Assembly (NCBI GenBank): GCA_965249225.1
Contig: CBDFLT010000009.1
Coordinates: forward strand, 806,001 to 870,000
Length of the DNA stretch: 64,000 nt
Source: CBDFLT01 sp965249225
GTDB taxonomy: Bacteria > Chloroflexota > Dehalococcoidia > Lucifugimonadales > G963668185
Direction of reading: 5' to 3'
The notes beneath the pieces were generated by a model. That model saw only the letters and a list, made by a program, of their open reading frames with translations, was not told the DNA's origin and made no database searches. The translations under genes and the position numbers were made by a program. Shown in pieces: positions 1 through 9,154 of the stretch (position 1 is the stretch's first letter; the number at the start of each line of letters is the position of its first letter).

Positions 1-1054
1 GGCTTATCACCCTGGCCCTCCCGTTTTCCAGCACCACGATGTCCTCGATACGGACCCCTCCCCAGCCGGACAGGTAGATGCCGGGCTCGATGGTGAACAC
101 CATTCCATCCTCCAAGGGCTCCTCGGACCTCGGGCCAACCCCAGGGTACTCGTGAACCGCCAGTCCTACGCCGTGGCCCAGGCTATGGCCGAAGTTATCG
201 CCGTAGCCGGCCTGCGCGATGAGATCCCTGGCGATGGCATCGGCCTCCACTCCGGTCATGCCCGCTGTGACCCGCTCCTCGGCCGCTATCTGTGCGCTGA
301 GCACGGTATCGTAAACCCGGCAAAAGGTATCGTCCGGCTCTCCGACGAAAATGGTGCGGGTGAGGTCGCTGCAATACCCCTGATACGTGGCGCCCATGTC
401 TATCACCACCGCCTCGCCACGTTGGATAACCTTGTCGCCGGCGCGATGGTGGGGAAGCGCGCCGTTTGGTCCGGCGCCCACGATGATGTCGAAGGCGTTG
501 CTCTCGGACCCACGCTCCCTCATTGCCTTCTCCAGCTCCCATGCCACCTGCTCTTCGGTGACTCCAGGCTCGACTGTCGGGGCGACCTGGTCAATCGCCT
601 GGTCCGAGATTTCAATCGCCTTCGTAAGAAGCCTCAGCTCCTCCTCGTCTTTAAAGGCCCTGAGTTTGTCCACTAGCTCTGAGGTCGGCACCAGCGTCGG
701 CCCGCCAACGCTCTCAGCCTCTTCGACAGCTTTCTGAAAGGCCGTATGGGTGCTGACGGTCATGTGCTGGCTCTCGAAGCCGACATGTGTTGCTCCACCC
801 TCCGCCGCCAGCTTAGTGAACCAGCGAAGGTCGCCGCCGATGCGCTCGACCCGAAAGCCGGGGGCCTGCGCTCCAGCCTGCTCGACGTAGCGAAAGTCGG
901 TGGCCAGCACGGCATCTGTTGAGGTGATCAGCAGGTACCCGGCGGATCCGGTAAACCCGGAGAGGTAGCGACGGTTCTCCGGCGTCGAAACCAGGATGCC
1001 GTCAAGCTCGCTCTCCTCGAGCCGCTGGCGCAGCCTCGTAAGCCGCGTGCTCAA
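1..1054 (-). CDS. Xaa-Pro aminopeptidase, M24B (3' end cut by window edge)
   Basis: Metallo-aminopeptidase of the pita-bread fold that removes N-terminal residues before proline. Reading the minus strand from a TTG at 1054 gives about 351 residues without a stop. The creatinase-like N-terminal domain is followed by the catalytic domain with all five metal ligands visible: the Asp of VVIDMG, the Asp of YCSDLTRT, the His of the HSLGHGVG block, the Glu of FTIEPG and the Glu of GVRIED. The start overlaps the aroQ stop (TTGA), and a GGAGGAGG Shine-Dalgarno sits 4-6 bases upstream, so translational coupling to aroQ is likely. Only a few C-terminal residues should be missing. The intact metal site contrasts with the M24 proteins at 32.6-37.3 and 42.5 kb. 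Confidence 0.9.
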   Translation of the reverse strand, partial: MSTRLTRLRQRLEESELDGILVSTPENRRYLSGFTGSAGYLLITSTDAVLATDFRYVEQAGAQAPGFRVERIGGDLRWFTKLAAEGGATHVGFESQHMTVSTHTAFQKAVEEAESVGGPTLVPTSELVDKLRAFKDEEELRLLTKAIEISDQAIDQVAPTVEPGVTEEQVAWELEKAMRERGSESNAFDIIVGAGPNGALPHHRAGDKVIQRGEAVVIDMGATYQGYCSDLTRTIFVGEPDDTFCRVYDTVLSAQIAAEERVTAGMTGVEADAIARDLIAQAGYGDNFGHSLGHGVGLAVHEYPGVGPRSEEPLEDGMVFTIEPGIYLSGWGGVRIEDIVVLENGRARVIS

Positions 1055-1497
1055 TGGTCCTCCTCCCCCTTCAGACGGGCGGACAGGAAGTCCAATGCCA
1101 AGATATAGCCCTGCCAGCCCTTCCCGGCGATCTGATTGACCGCGATGGGCTCTATCACCGAGTGGCGCCTGAACTCCTCCCTGGCGTGGATGTCGGACAA
1201 GTGTACCTCGACGACCAGTAGCCGGGTGTCCTCCAGGGCGTCTCTCAGCGACAAGCCGTAGTGGGTCAGTGCGCCCGCGTTTATGATAACACCGGAGGCG
1301 CCGGGTGCCGAGGTTTGCAGGTGGTCTATGATGGCGCCCTCGTGGTTAGACTGGAAAAACTCCACTTCCACACTAAGCTCACTCGCCCTGGCGCTGATCT
1401 CCTCTTCGATCTGGTAAAGGGCCTCCGTCCCATAGTGGTTGGGATCGCGTTTGCCCAGCATGTTCAAGTTGGGGCCGTTTATCACGAGAATCTTCAT
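1051..1497 (-). CDS. aroQ: type II 3-dehydroquinate dehydratase
   Basis: Third step of the shikimate pathway: reversible dehydration of 3-dehydroquinate to 3-dehydroshikimate in the cytoplasm. The 148-residue product has the usual length for type II enzymes. It starts with the family signature INGPNLNMLGKRDP followed by the catalytic Tyr of HYG. It then carries the NAGALTHYGLSLRDA block and the VEVHLSDIHAREEFRRHS substrate loop. The ATG at 1497 was chosen because the protein begins MKILVINGPNLN there and AGGA lies 8 bases upstream; an upstream start at 1554 would add a non-conserved tail. It overlaps the M24 peptidase start by a few bases, a common pairing in bacteria. Confidence 0.96.
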   Translation of the reverse strand: MKILVINGPNLNMLGKRDPNHYGTEALYQIEEEISARASELSVEVEFFQSNHEGAIIDHLQTSAPGASGVIINAGALTHYGLSLRDALEDTRLLVVEVHLSDIHAREEFRRHSVIEPIAVNQIAGKGWQGYILALDFLSARLKGEEDH

Positions 1498-1874
1498 GAC
1501 AGATCCTGCTACTTCGTCGCCCTTACACCGCCTACGGTGTAGCCGACCCACCATGGTCGCTCAGGGCTTGCTCTAGTGTTCAAGTGTTGGTATATAGAGC
1601 TAGGGTACCACTTGGAAACCGCCTCAAGAACCCCCACCAGACAGAATTGTTCCCCCCCCGACTCGCCTTGAATCACCTTGGCTTTGTTGACATCCTGTCT
1701 TTTTATCCCGCCCACCCACCCTTAGAAAGGTATGGGGTATCCCCCATGTGATGAGGTGTCCTTGAATTAACTCCCGCCAGGGAAGAAGAATGAGGAAGGC
1801 CCAGGAGCTACGCCCGCCATGGACTCCCCTTTAAGGGTGAATACCGAGATAGTTTCAAGAAAGGCGTGGTGGGG
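1498..1874. other. intergenic region between aroQ and the xer recombinase gene
   Basis: 377 bases with no convincing gene. Short reading frames here lack a Shine-Dalgarno and any recognisable motif. There is a 6-bp inverted repeat ATGGGG/CCCCAT near 1731-1746 and a TATATA box around 1591-1596 that could be the minus-strand -10 for aroQ, but no good -35 was found at standard spacing. No RNA gene was recognised. Confidence 0.4.
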
Positions 1875-2819
1875 TTACGCGGACAGCTTGTTGTCCGCGG
1901 CGTCGTTGTTGGTCCGCTTTGCCCTGGGGTGAGCCGCCAGATACACCTTTCTGGCCTGCGACTGGGTCACGTGAGTATAGATCTGCGTAGTGGCCGGGCT
2001 GGCATGTCCCAGCAGCTCCTGCACTACCCTCAGGTCGGCACCTCCCTCAAGCATATGGGTCGCGAAGGAGTGGCGCAGCGTGTGAGTGTGAACGCCCGAG
2101 CGGAGTCTCGCTTTGACCGCGTAGCGGCGCACCATCGCCTGTATGCTTCTCTGGCTCAGCCGCCTGCCGGAGCGGTTGAGGACCAGGGCATGTCCGCTGT
2201 CGCGATTCGCCAGCTTGGGACGCACCTGGCCCAGGTACAGCACCAGGGCATCCCTGGCCGCCCTTCCGATAAGGGCCACACGCTCCTTCGAGCCCTTGCC
2301 TCTGACCCGCAGCTCTCTCGTCTCCAGATTCAAGCCGCCGACGTCCAGCCCATGGGCCTCGCTGACACGAAGACCGGCACCATAGATCAACTCCAGCAGC
2401 GCCCGGTCTCTGATTCCAAGGGGCGTCGAGGTGTCGGGAGCGCGCAGGAGTCGGGCCGCCTCGTCCTGAGAGAGGAATCTGGGCAGCCTGGACTCCAGCT
2501 TCATGACGCCCCGTTGGGGCAGCGGATCGGCCTCGATGACCTTCCCTCTTACCAGCCACCGAAGGAACGACCGCAGCGCGCTCAGCTTTCTAACGATGCT
2601 GGCCCTGACATAGCCTAGCTGGATGAGCCACGCTAAGTACTCTCTAAAGGCCCCACGGTCTAAGGCCCTTAGGTCGGAGAAGTTCCTGGCCTCTATGAAA
2701 TCGTATAGGGGCTCGAGGTCCGTCTTATAGTTGCGAACGGTCAGGGACGCGAGACCCTTCTCAGCCTTCAGGTGCTCCTCAAACCGAACCATTAGGTTGC
2801 GCCACTCGCGCTGTTCCAT
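1875..2819 (-). CDS. tyrosine recombinase XerC/XerD family
   Basis: Site-specific recombinase of the XerC/XerD family, expected to resolve chromosome dimers at dif with a partner and FtsK. The 314-residue length is typical. The N-terminal SAM-like core-binding domain (about residues 10-95) has the pattern ..LTVRNYKTDL... The catalytic domain shows the Arg of GAGLRVSEAHGL, the Lys of RGKGSKERV, the HTLRHSFATHML block, the LGHAS motif and the nucleophilic Tyr of IYTHV. The ATG at 2819 starts 4 bases after the topA stop, so it is probably co-transcribed with dprA and topA, a conserved arrangement in Gram-positive-like genomes. XerC versus XerD cannot be decided from motifs alone. No att site or other mobile-element gene lies nearby, so a housekeeping role is more likely than a transposon integrase. 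Confidence 0.9.
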   Translation of the reverse strand: MEQREWRNLMVRFEEHLKAEKGLASLTVRNYKTDLEPLYDFIEARNFSDLRALDRGAFREYLAWLIQLGYVRASIVRKLSALRSFLRWLVRGKVIEADPLPQRGVMKLESRLPRFLSQDEAARLLRAPDTSTPLGIRDRALLELIYGAGLRVSEAHGLDVGGLNLETRELRVRGKGSKERVALIGRAARDALVLYLGQVRPKLANRDSGHALVLNRSGRRLSQRSIQAMVRRYAVKARLRSGVHTHTLRHSFATHMLEGGADLRVVQELLGHASPATTQIYTHVTQSQARKVYLAAHPRAKRTNNDAADNKLSA

Positions 2820-2823
2820 GTTC

Positions 2824-4980
2824 TTAGACCGCCATGTCCAGAGCTTCGCTCTCCGGGACGGGGCCTTTGTATTCACAGGATGTGCAGTGCGCGTTGGAGC
2901 GGCCGGAGGCCAGCAGCAGCTTGCCGCACTCGGGGCACGGCTGTGGAAGGGGACGCCGGTTCACGGCGAAGGTGCAGGTAGGGTAGTTGGAGCACCCGTA
3001 GAACTTTCGGCCTTTGCCCTTCTTACTACGCTCCACGAGGTCGCCACCGCACTCCGGGCACTCGACGCCCACGCGGGTCAGGTACGGCCGCGAGTTCCGG
3101 CACTCGGGGAATCCGCTGCACGACAGGAAACGGCCGAAGCGGCCCGATTTGATGACCATAGGCCGCTCACACTTTTCGCAGACCTCGTCCGTCTCCTCGT
3201 CTATCTGGTCCCGAGGGACTCGCTCAGCCTCCTTCATGGCCTTTTCGATGGCCTCGTCAAACGGGACATAGAAATCCCTTAACACCGGCGTCCACTCCCG
3301 CTCGCCCCTCGCTATCTCGTCCAGCTCCTCCTCTATGCGGGCCGTGAAGCCAACGTCCATGATGTCCGGGAAGTGTGATGTAAGCAGGTTGCTAACGGCG
3401 GTGCCCAGCTTGGTGGGTACGAAGCGCCCGGTTTCTTTGCGGACGTAGTCCCGCTCCATGATCGTTGCGATGATGGGCGCATATGTACTGGGGCGCCCTA
3501 TACCCTCCTCCTCCAGCGTTTTGATCACTGTGGCCTCGGTGTATCGAGGCTGAGGCTGAGTGAACTTCTGCTCTGCATCAAGATCGAGACACTCCAGAGG
3601 GTCCCCATCCGATAGCTCGGGCAGCGATCGCGACTCTTCCTCTTTGTTCTCCCTCTTGGAATCGTCGGAGTCCTCCATGTAGACCGCCCGGTAGCCAGGG
3701 AATTTCATGATGGAACCGATTGCCCGGAAGGAGTAACGATTGCTCGATTTCTGGCTTTCCGCCTTGACATCGACGGTAGTAGACTCAAACCTGGCGTCGG
3801 ACATTTGACTGGCCACCATGCGTTTCCATATGAGGTTGTACAGGCGGTACTGCTCTGGAGACAGGTAGGAGCGTACGGCCTGGGGCTCCCGCGCAATGGA
3901 GGTGGGCCTTAAGGCCTCGTGTGCCTCCTGGGCGCCTCGTGCCTTCTTCTTGTAGAACCGGGGGGTCTTGGGAGCGAATGCGGTCCCAAACTTCGTTCTT
4001 ATGTACTCTCCGGTCTGCTGCAGGGCTCCGGCGGCCACGTTGGTGGAATCGGTCCTCATGTAGGTGATAAGGCCCATCTCGCCCTCGTTGCCAAGGGACA
4101 GCCCCTCGTAGAGCTGCTGGGCTATCTGCATGGTCCGCCTGGCGGTGAACCTAAGCTTTCGCGATGCCTCCTGCTGCAGTGTGCTGGTAATGAAGGGCGG
4201 TGCCGGTCGCCGTAGCACCGCCTTCTTCGTAACTGAGTCCACATGATAGTGGGCTCCATCCAGGTCGGATGTTACCTCCTTCGCCTGGGACTCGCTAGCG
4301 ATCTTCAGGCGCTCTTTCCGTCCTTCAATCGCCTGTAACCCGGCCTTGAATGCCGCCGCATGACCCTTGTTGTCTAGTTGCTTAGCCAGATTGGCTTCTA
4401 TGGACCAGTATTCCTCCGGAACGAATGCCTGTATTCCCCGCTCCCGGTCAACTATCAGCCTGAGAGCCACCGACTGGACCCGACCCGCCGAGAGGCCTCG
4501 TCTTACTTTGCCCCAGAGGACCGGGCTGAGCCTGTAGCCGACCAGCCGGTCGAGGATGCGCCGGGCCTGCTGAGCGTCTATGAGGCGCATGTCCATTTCC
4601 CGTGGGTTCTCGAACGCCTCCCTGATGGCGTCCCGGGTAATTTCGTGGAATACGACCCGACGAGTCTTGGACTCGTCGATCTTGGCCGCCTTGATGAGAT
4701 GCCATGAGATGGCCTCCCCCTCGCGGTCCGGGTCCGTGGCCAAGTAAACGGTCGAGGCCTCCTCGGACGCCTTAGCCAGCTCACTGACAATTTTCCGCTT
4801 GTCCGGCAGGGTACGGTAGGTGGGGTGAAAGCCTTTCTCATCGACCTCCACGCCCATTTTGTCGCGCGGAAGGTCCCTGACGTGACCCATGGAGGCCTTG
4901 GCCACGTACTTATTACCGAGAAAGCGTCCGACGGTGCGGGCCTTTGCCGGAGATTCGACTATCACGAGGTCTTTTGCCAT
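2824..4980 (-). CDS. topA: DNA topoisomerase I (type IA)
   Basis: Relaxes negative supercoils by transient 5'-phosphotyrosine cleavage. The 718-residue protein starts with the TOPRIM domain (DLVIVESPAKARTVGRFLG, then the DPDREGEAISWHL acidic motif). The active-site Tyr lies in MGLITYMRTDSTN, and the C-terminus carries three Cys4 zinc-ribbon modules (CEKC..C..C, CPEC..C..C, CPEC..C..C). ATG 4980 is preferred over a GTG at 4989 that overlaps the dprA stop, because a GAGGA element lies just before the ATG; the spacing is short, so the GTG remains possible. It lies between dprA and the xer gene in one probable operon. Confidence 0.96.
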   Translation of the reverse strand: MAKDLVIVESPAKARTVGRFLGNKYVAKASMGHVRDLPRDKMGVEVDEKGFHPTYRTLPDKRKIVSELAKASEEASTVYLATDPDREGEAISWHLIKAAKIDESKTRRVVFHEITRDAIREAFENPREMDMRLIDAQQARRILDRLVGYRLSPVLWGKVRRGLSAGRVQSVALRLIVDRERGIQAFVPEEYWSIEANLAKQLDNKGHAAAFKAGLQAIEGRKERLKIASESQAKEVTSDLDGAHYHVDSVTKKAVLRRPAPPFITSTLQQEASRKLRFTARRTMQIAQQLYEGLSLGNEGEMGLITYMRTDSTNVAAGALQQTGEYIRTKFGTAFAPKTPRFYKKKARGAQEAHEALRPTSIAREPQAVRSYLSPEQYRLYNLIWKRMVASQMSDARFESTTVDVKAESQKSSNRYSFRAIGSIMKFPGYRAVYMEDSDDSKRENKEEESRSLPELSDGDPLECLDLDAEQKFTQPQPRYTEATVIKTLEEEGIGRPSTYAPIIATIMERDYVRKETGRFVPTKLGTAVSNLLTSHFPDIMDVGFTARIEEELDEIARGEREWTPVLRDFYVPFDEAIEKAMKEAERVPRDQIDEETDEVCEKCERPMVIKSGRFGRFLSCSGFPECRNSRPYLTRVGVECPECGGDLVERSKKGKGRKFYGCSNYPTCTFAVNRRPLPQPCPECGKLLLASGRSNAHCTSCEYKGPVPESEALDMAV

Positions 4981-4985
4981 GTTCC

Positions 4986-6107
4986 TCACGTTGCCGTCTG
5001 GTACTCGGCGACGGCCTCCTTCAATCTAATGTAGTTCATGCCACCGACCTGCCTGACCATACCCCTCAGCTCCATCATAGCCAGGACACTGCTGACCGTC
5101 GATATGGGCAGGCTGGTATTGCGGATAATCTCGTCTATGTGAATAGGATCGAAGGTCACATGTCCCAACACCTGCTTCTCGTTGTCGTCCTGCGGGAACA
5201 GGACCTTCATCTCGATCTGCTGGCCCACATACGAGAGGTTGAGCTCTTCGAGAACGTCCTTGTAGTCGATCACCAGCTTCGCCCCGGCATCCCTTATCAG
5301 ACGGTTGGCGCCGAGACTGACGGGCGAGAAGACGTTGCCCGGGACCGCAAAGACCTCACGGTTCTGTTCAAGAGCGTGACGGGCCGTGATGAGGGCGCCG
5401 CTGTCACCGCCCGCCTCGATCACGACGGTGCCGAGGGTTATTCCGCTCATGATGCGGTTGCGACGCGGGAAGTTCCCGGCCTGGGGGCGGGTCCCCAGCG
5501 GATGTTCAGAGATGAGCGCCCCACTCTCAGCGATTTCCTCCGCCAGCTTGGCATGCTCTCTCGGGTACATGACGTCGAGGCCGCAGCCCATCACGGCGAT
5601 GGTCCTCGTTCCCGCTTCAAGCGCCGCCCGGTGGGCTATGCTGTCGATGCCGCGTGCCAGGCCGCTCACGATGGTGACCCCGGCCGAGGCGAGATCGTAC
5701 GAGAACCGGTGCGCGACTTCGCGCCCGTAGGCGGTAACCCGCCGGGTGCCCACCACGGCCACCGAGCGCTCGTGATCAGGTGTAAGCTCGCCACGCACGT
5801 AGAGAAGCGGCGGGAAGTCGTAGATCTCCTTCAGTCTGGGCGGATAATCGTCATCGTGCCGGCTGATGGCCCGCACGCCCTCGGCCTCCAGACGCGCGAG
5901 CTCGGCGTCGGGGTCGATGGAGGTGCGGCGCGCGTCGACCGCCTGTGCGGCACGGCGGTCCAGGCCCGCCTTTTGCAGCTCGGACGCCCCCGCCCGCCAT
6001 GCCTCCGCCAACGAGCCAAAGTGTTTCTCCAGCACGTCGAACCGCACCCGACCGATGCCGGGGACGCGGTTGAAGGCGATCCAGTACTTCAGCTCGTTGG
6101 AGTCCAT
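4986..6107 (-). CDS. dprA: DNA-processing protein DprA
   Basis: Binds incoming single-stranded DNA during transformation and loads RecA. The 373-residue protein has an N-terminal helix-hairpin-helix region (about residues 1-65) and the Rossmann-like DprA core (about 95-290). Family motifs in the core include VVGTRRVTAYG, IVSGLARGIDSIAH, the MGCGLDVMYP block and GDSGALITARHALEQNREV. A C-terminal winged-helix segment follows (about 305-365). It heads the dprA-topA-xer operon. No Shine-Dalgarno is visible before ATG 6107, and a TAGAAT box ends 11 bases upstream, so the transcript may be leaderless. Other competence genes are not seen in the window. Confidence 0.95.
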   Translation of the reverse strand: MDSNELKYWIAFNRVPGIGRVRFDVLEKHFGSLAEAWRAGASELQKAGLDRRAAQAVDARRTSIDPDAELARLEAEGVRAISRHDDDYPPRLKEIYDFPPLLYVRGELTPDHERSVAVVGTRRVTAYGREVAHRFSYDLASAGVTIVSGLARGIDSIAHRAALEAGTRTIAVMGCGLDVMYPREHAKLAEEIAESGALISEHPLGTRPQAGNFPRRNRIMSGITLGTVVIEAGGDSGALITARHALEQNREVFAVPGNVFSPVSLGANRLIRDAGAKLVIDYKDVLEELNLSYVGQQIEMKVLFPQDDNEKQVLGHVTFDPIHIDEIIRNTSLPISTVSSVLAMMELRGMVRQVGGMNYIRLKEAVAEYQTAT

Positions 6108-6118
6108 AGGCAGCTACA

Positions 6119-6124
6119 ATTCTA
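6119..6124 (-). promoter_or_regulatory. possible extended -10 box of the dprA-topA-xer operon
   Basis: On the minus strand the sequence TGC-TAGAAT ends 11 bases before the dprA ATG. The TGn element would allow recognition with a weak -35. Transcription would start within a few bases of the start codon. Confidence 0.35.
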
Positions 6125-6227
6125 GCACAGCAAATTGTATACGCCTTAAAAAAGCGTCTTGTATCGCGATCAGAGACAAAAATAGAGAGTGAAGGGTAAC
6201 CTTGCCGTGGCTATGGGGGGTAAATGG

Positions 6228-6320
<93 letters not shown>

Positions 6321-6432
6321 TGGACCTTGCGTGCGAAGGGGCGATTCGAAGGGCGGTTGGATGCCTCGGACTGAGAGGACCTACGGGAGGGCGCGGCGTC
6401 GGCCTGCCTCCAGCTCCCACCCTACCGCGAAG

Positions 6433-6519
6433 CGGAGAGGGTGGGATTCGAACCCACGATCAGATTGCTCCGATACCGGTTTTCGAGACCGGCGCCTTCA
6501 ACCGCTCGGCCACCTCTCC
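6433..6519 (-). tRNA. tRNA-Ser (anticodon CGA)
   Basis: Second class II tRNA on the minus strand, 112 bases upstream of the GGA isoacceptor. The acceptor is GGAGAGG/CCTCTCC with discriminator G. The anticodon stem CCGGT/ACCGG closes a CTCGAAA loop (anticodon at 6483-6485), followed by a long variable arm and a T arm with GGTTCGAATCC. CCA is not encoded; the bases after the discriminator are CTT. It reads UCG serine codons. Confidence 0.95.
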
Positions 6520-6530
6520 TTGTCTGGGGG

Positions 6531-6536
6531 ATTATA
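6531..6536 (-). promoter_or_regulatory. -10 box of the serine tRNA promoter
   Basis: A perfect TATAAT on the minus strand lies 11 bases before the 5' end of tRNA-Ser(CGA), the right distance for initiation close to the mature end. The -35 region at 17-bp spacing (GCGTCA) is weak. Both tRNAs may be read from it. Confidence 0.5.
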
Positions 6537-6646
6537 GCATAGGGCCAGGCCGCTGACGCCTGCGCATCCATCAGGACAGTGCGTAGAACTACGCCTCAGG
6601 AAATGCCAATTCCGGGCAACTGATCAGCGGGTTAGCGTGTTTTGCC

Positions 6647-8464
6647 CTATTCCAGCTCGGATAGGTCAGCCGTATCGCCTACGACTTTTATGTGCAGATC
6701 TTCAAGCTGTGAAGGGTCAACCGGCCCCGGGGCATCGAACAAAGGGTCGACGGCGCTTTGCGTCTTGGGGAAGGCGATGACGTCCCTTATGTTGTCCCTA
6801 TCGGTGAGGAGCATCACCAGCCGGTCGATACCAGGCGCTATCCCACCATGGGGTGGTGCGCCGTACTCCAGCGCCGTGAGAAGCTGCCCGAACCGCTGCT
6901 CAATCTGCTCTTGCGTGTACCCCATGACCTTTAAGACCTTCTCCTGGAGCTCACGCCGGTGTATCCGGATGCTTCCACTGGCCAACTCGTGACCGTTGCA
7001 CACGAGGTCATAGCACCGCGCGATCACTTTGCCGGGGTCGCTCTCCAGGTACTTCTCGAATCCCTCTTTGGGCATAGTGAAGGGGTGATGAGTCGGGTCC
7101 CAGCGCCCTTCCCCCTCGCTCCACTCATAGAGGGGGAAGTCCACCACGAATCCGAAGGCCAGCAGGTTGGGGTCCGCCAGTCCCAGGCGCACACCCATCT
7201 CATGCCGCAGGAGACTGAGGGCCTGGTTAGTCTGCTTGGGCGGCCCGGCGACTATCAGTATCGCGTCGCCGACCTCCGCTCCCGTCTGCGCGGCGATCCG
7301 CCTCACCTCGTCCAGGGACAGGAACTTGGCGGCGTTGGACCTCACCTGGTCCTCGGTCAGATCGTCCAGAGAGGATGGCTCGCCGGTGAGGCAGATCCAC
7401 ACCAGCCCCTGCGCGCCTCCCGCCTTGGCGTACTCGGTCAGATCATCCAGTTGCTTGCGCGAGTATGAGCCGCATCCGGGGACCTTGAATCCCTTGACGA
7501 CCCCTTTCTCGTCGAGGGCCGACCGAAACACCCGGAACTCGGCGTCGGACACTGCGTCGGAGAGGTCGGCCAGCTCCAGACCGAACCTGAGGTCGGGCTT
7601 GTCGGTGCCGTAGAGTTCCACGACCTCGGCGTATGTGAGCCTCGGAAACGGCTTGAGCACCCGCTTGTCGGGGAACAGGGTCTCGACGACCCCAGCGTAG
7701 AGCTCCTCGATCAACCCCAGGACATCGGCCTCCTCGACGAAACTCATCTCCAGGTCGAGCTGTGTGTGCTCGGGCTGCCGGTCGGCTCGAAGGTCTTCAT
7801 CGCGAAAACAGCGCGCGATCTGGAAGTATTTCTCGAAGCCCGACACCATGAGGAGCTGCTTGAGCTGCTGGGGGGACTGGGGCAAGGCGTAAAAACGACC
7901 GGGATAAAGACGGCTGGGCACCAGGTAGTCGCGGGCGCCCTCGGGAGTGCTCTTGATCAATATAGGAGTCTCGATCTCCAGAAACCCGCGCTCGTCCAGA
8001 AAGTCCCTGATGTACTTGACGACGCGATGGCGGGTAATGATCGCGTCCCTCATACTGGGGCGGCGCAGGTCCAGGTAGCGGTACTTGAGCCGTAAAAGCT
8101 CGTCTACTTCGCTCTCTTCGTTCACGTAGAAGGGCGGCGTCTTCGATTCGCCGAGAACCACCAGATCATCAGCGAAGACCTCCACCTCGCCCGTCGGAAG
8201 GCTGGGGTTTTCCGTGCTCTTCGAGCGCCGCTGGACAAGCCCCTTCACCTGGACCACCCATTCGGCCCTCAGGAGTTGAGCGTCCTTATGGGTCTCAACC
8301 GCAAGTTCAGGGTTGAAGACTACCTGGACGATTCCCTCGCGGTCGCGTAGGTCTACGAATACGAGGTTCCCGTGGTCGCGTCTGCGATGCACCCATCCGG
8401 CCAGGGTTACCTGTTTCCCGGTGTGCTCGGCCCGAAGCTCTCCGCAGCTTATGGTCTTGAGCAA
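6647..8464 (-). CDS. aspS: aspartyl-tRNA synthetase
   Basis: Class II synthetase that charges tRNA-Asp. The 605-residue length fits the bacterial type with a GAD insertion. The N-terminal OB fold (about 1-105) contains GWVHRRRDHGNLVFVDLRDR. Motif 2 is FRDEDLRADRQPEHTQLDLE, the GAD insertion spans roughly residues 290-420, and motif 3 is GGIAPGIDRLVMLL. Translation begins at a TTG (8464) behind a GGGGGG-rich Shine-Dalgarno. It lies 105 bases downstream of the Lrp-type gene on the same strand. Whether it is discriminating or also charges tRNA-Asn is not decided here. Confidence 0.96.
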   Translation of the reverse strand: MLKTISCGELRAEHTGKQVTLAGWVHRRRDHGNLVFVDLRDREGIVQVVFNPELAVETHKDAQLLRAEWVVQVKGLVQRRSKSTENPSLPTGEVEVFADDLVVLGESKTPPFYVNEESEVDELLRLKYRYLDLRRPSMRDAIITRHRVVKYIRDFLDERGFLEIETPILIKSTPEGARDYLVPSRLYPGRFYALPQSPQQLKQLLMVSGFEKYFQIARCFRDEDLRADRQPEHTQLDLEMSFVEEADVLGLIEELYAGVVETLFPDKRVLKPFPRLTYAEVVELYGTDKPDLRFGLELADLSDAVSDAEFRVFRSALDEKGVVKGFKVPGCGSYSRKQLDDLTEYAKAGGAQGLVWICLTGEPSSLDDLTEDQVRSNAAKFLSLDEVRRIAAQTGAEVGDAILIVAGPPKQTNQALSLLRHEMGVRLGLADPNLLAFGFVVDFPLYEWSEGEGRWDPTHHPFTMPKEGFEKYLESDPGKVIARCYDLVCNGHELASGSIRIHRRELQEKVLKVMGYTQEQIEQRFGQLLTALEYGAPPHGGIAPGIDRLVMLLTDRDNIRDVIAFPKTQSAVDPLFDAPGPVDPSQLEDLHIKVVGDTADLSELE

Positions 8465-8569
8465 ACCCGTCCCCCCTTCAAGGTTGTATCGTGATCAAAT
8501 CGGCCATGTCAGGAGGTTTGGGCCACTGGGCTACGTCCGGGGGAAGAGACGACATGTGCTTTTCGGCGG

Positions 8570-9010
8570 TTAGATTACTACGCCGTAACCCCGCTTGTTT
8601 ACCGAAAGGCTGACGAACGTCTCCGTCCGGCGAACACCCGGGATAACCCCGACCTTCGTGCGCAGGAAGATTCCCAATGCCTCGGCATTGCGCAGGGTCG
8701 CCCATGTGAAGATGTCGAACGAGCCCGTGGTGGCGGTCACCCACTTGATTTCCTCTAGTTTGCCCAGTCCGGCGACAACCTGGTCCAACTTGTCCGGGTC
8801 GACCTGGACGCCGATTAGGGCTTCCGAGCCATAGCCCATCTTGGCAGGGTCCGGCAAGGCCACCACTTGAATGTACTCTTCCTGGACCAGCCTCTTAAGC
8901 CGGCGACGCACGGTACCCTCGCTCACACCTACCTGGCGGGCGATTCCGGCGTTGGAAGCCCTTCCATCCCTCTGGAGCAGATCGATGATGTTCCTGTCTA
9001 GTTCGTCCAT
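8570..9010 (-). CDS. Lrp/AsnC family transcriptional regulator
   Basis: Feast/famine regulator of 146 residues. The N-terminal AsnC-type helix-turn-helix spans about residues 1-55 (LDRNIIDLLQRDGRASNAGI, then VSEGTVRRRLKRL). A C-terminal RAM ligand-binding domain spans about 65-140. The family normally forms octamers or dimers that sense amino acids and regulates its own gene. A near-perfect promoter lies directly upstream with AT-rich flanks that could hold operator sites. Its target and ligand cannot be read from sequence; aspS is the next gene downstream. Confidence 0.92.
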   Translation of the reverse strand: MDELDRNIIDLLQRDGRASNAGIARQVGVSEGTVRRRLKRLVQEEYIQVVALPDPAKMGYGSEALIGVQVDPDKLDQVVAGLGKLEEIKWVTATTGSFDIFTWATLRNAEALGIFLRTKVGVIPGVRRTETFVSLSVNKRGYGVVI

Positions 9011-9045
9011 TCTTTAAGGCTCACAAATGATGATGTATCGTAAAA

Positions 9046-9074
9046 ATAATATCTAAAACTACGAAATCTGTCAA
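9046..9074 (-). promoter_or_regulatory. sigma-70-type promoter of the Lrp/AsnC gene
   Basis: Minus strand: -35 TTGACA (9074-9069), 17-base AT-rich spacer, -10 TATTAT (9051-9046). The start would be near 9039, giving a leader of about 30 bases. Confidence 0.75.
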
Positions 9075-9154
9075 CTATCGAAGGTCTAGTCGTGGTTATT
9101 TTCGCCGTTTATCCCGCCGCATGCAGCTCCGGTTGTTGGTGCAAGTTCGGCCAG

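Noticed and set aside
1509..1715. 68-codon minus-strand frame upstream of aroQ
   Set aside because: No ribosome site, odd composition and overlap with the aroQ control region; no recognisable feature.
1866..2618. Plus-strand open frame opposite the xer recombinase
   Set aside because: Antisense shadow of a gene with all catalytic residues; its product has no motif.
1875..2819. Tyrosine recombinase as the integrase of a mobile island
   Set aside because: It lies in a dprA-topA-xer operon, has the length of XerC/XerD, and no att repeats, phage or conjugation genes are near; the two tRNAs 3.4 kb away show no duplicated 3' ends.
4944..6125. Long plus-strand open frame opposite dprA (393 codons)
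   Set aside because: It is the complement of a conserved gene in high-GC DNA; no domain, promoter or ribosome site supports it.
8465..8569. T-box or other riboswitch before aspS
   Set aside because: The gap is only 105 bases and no T-box core or specifier-like structure was found.
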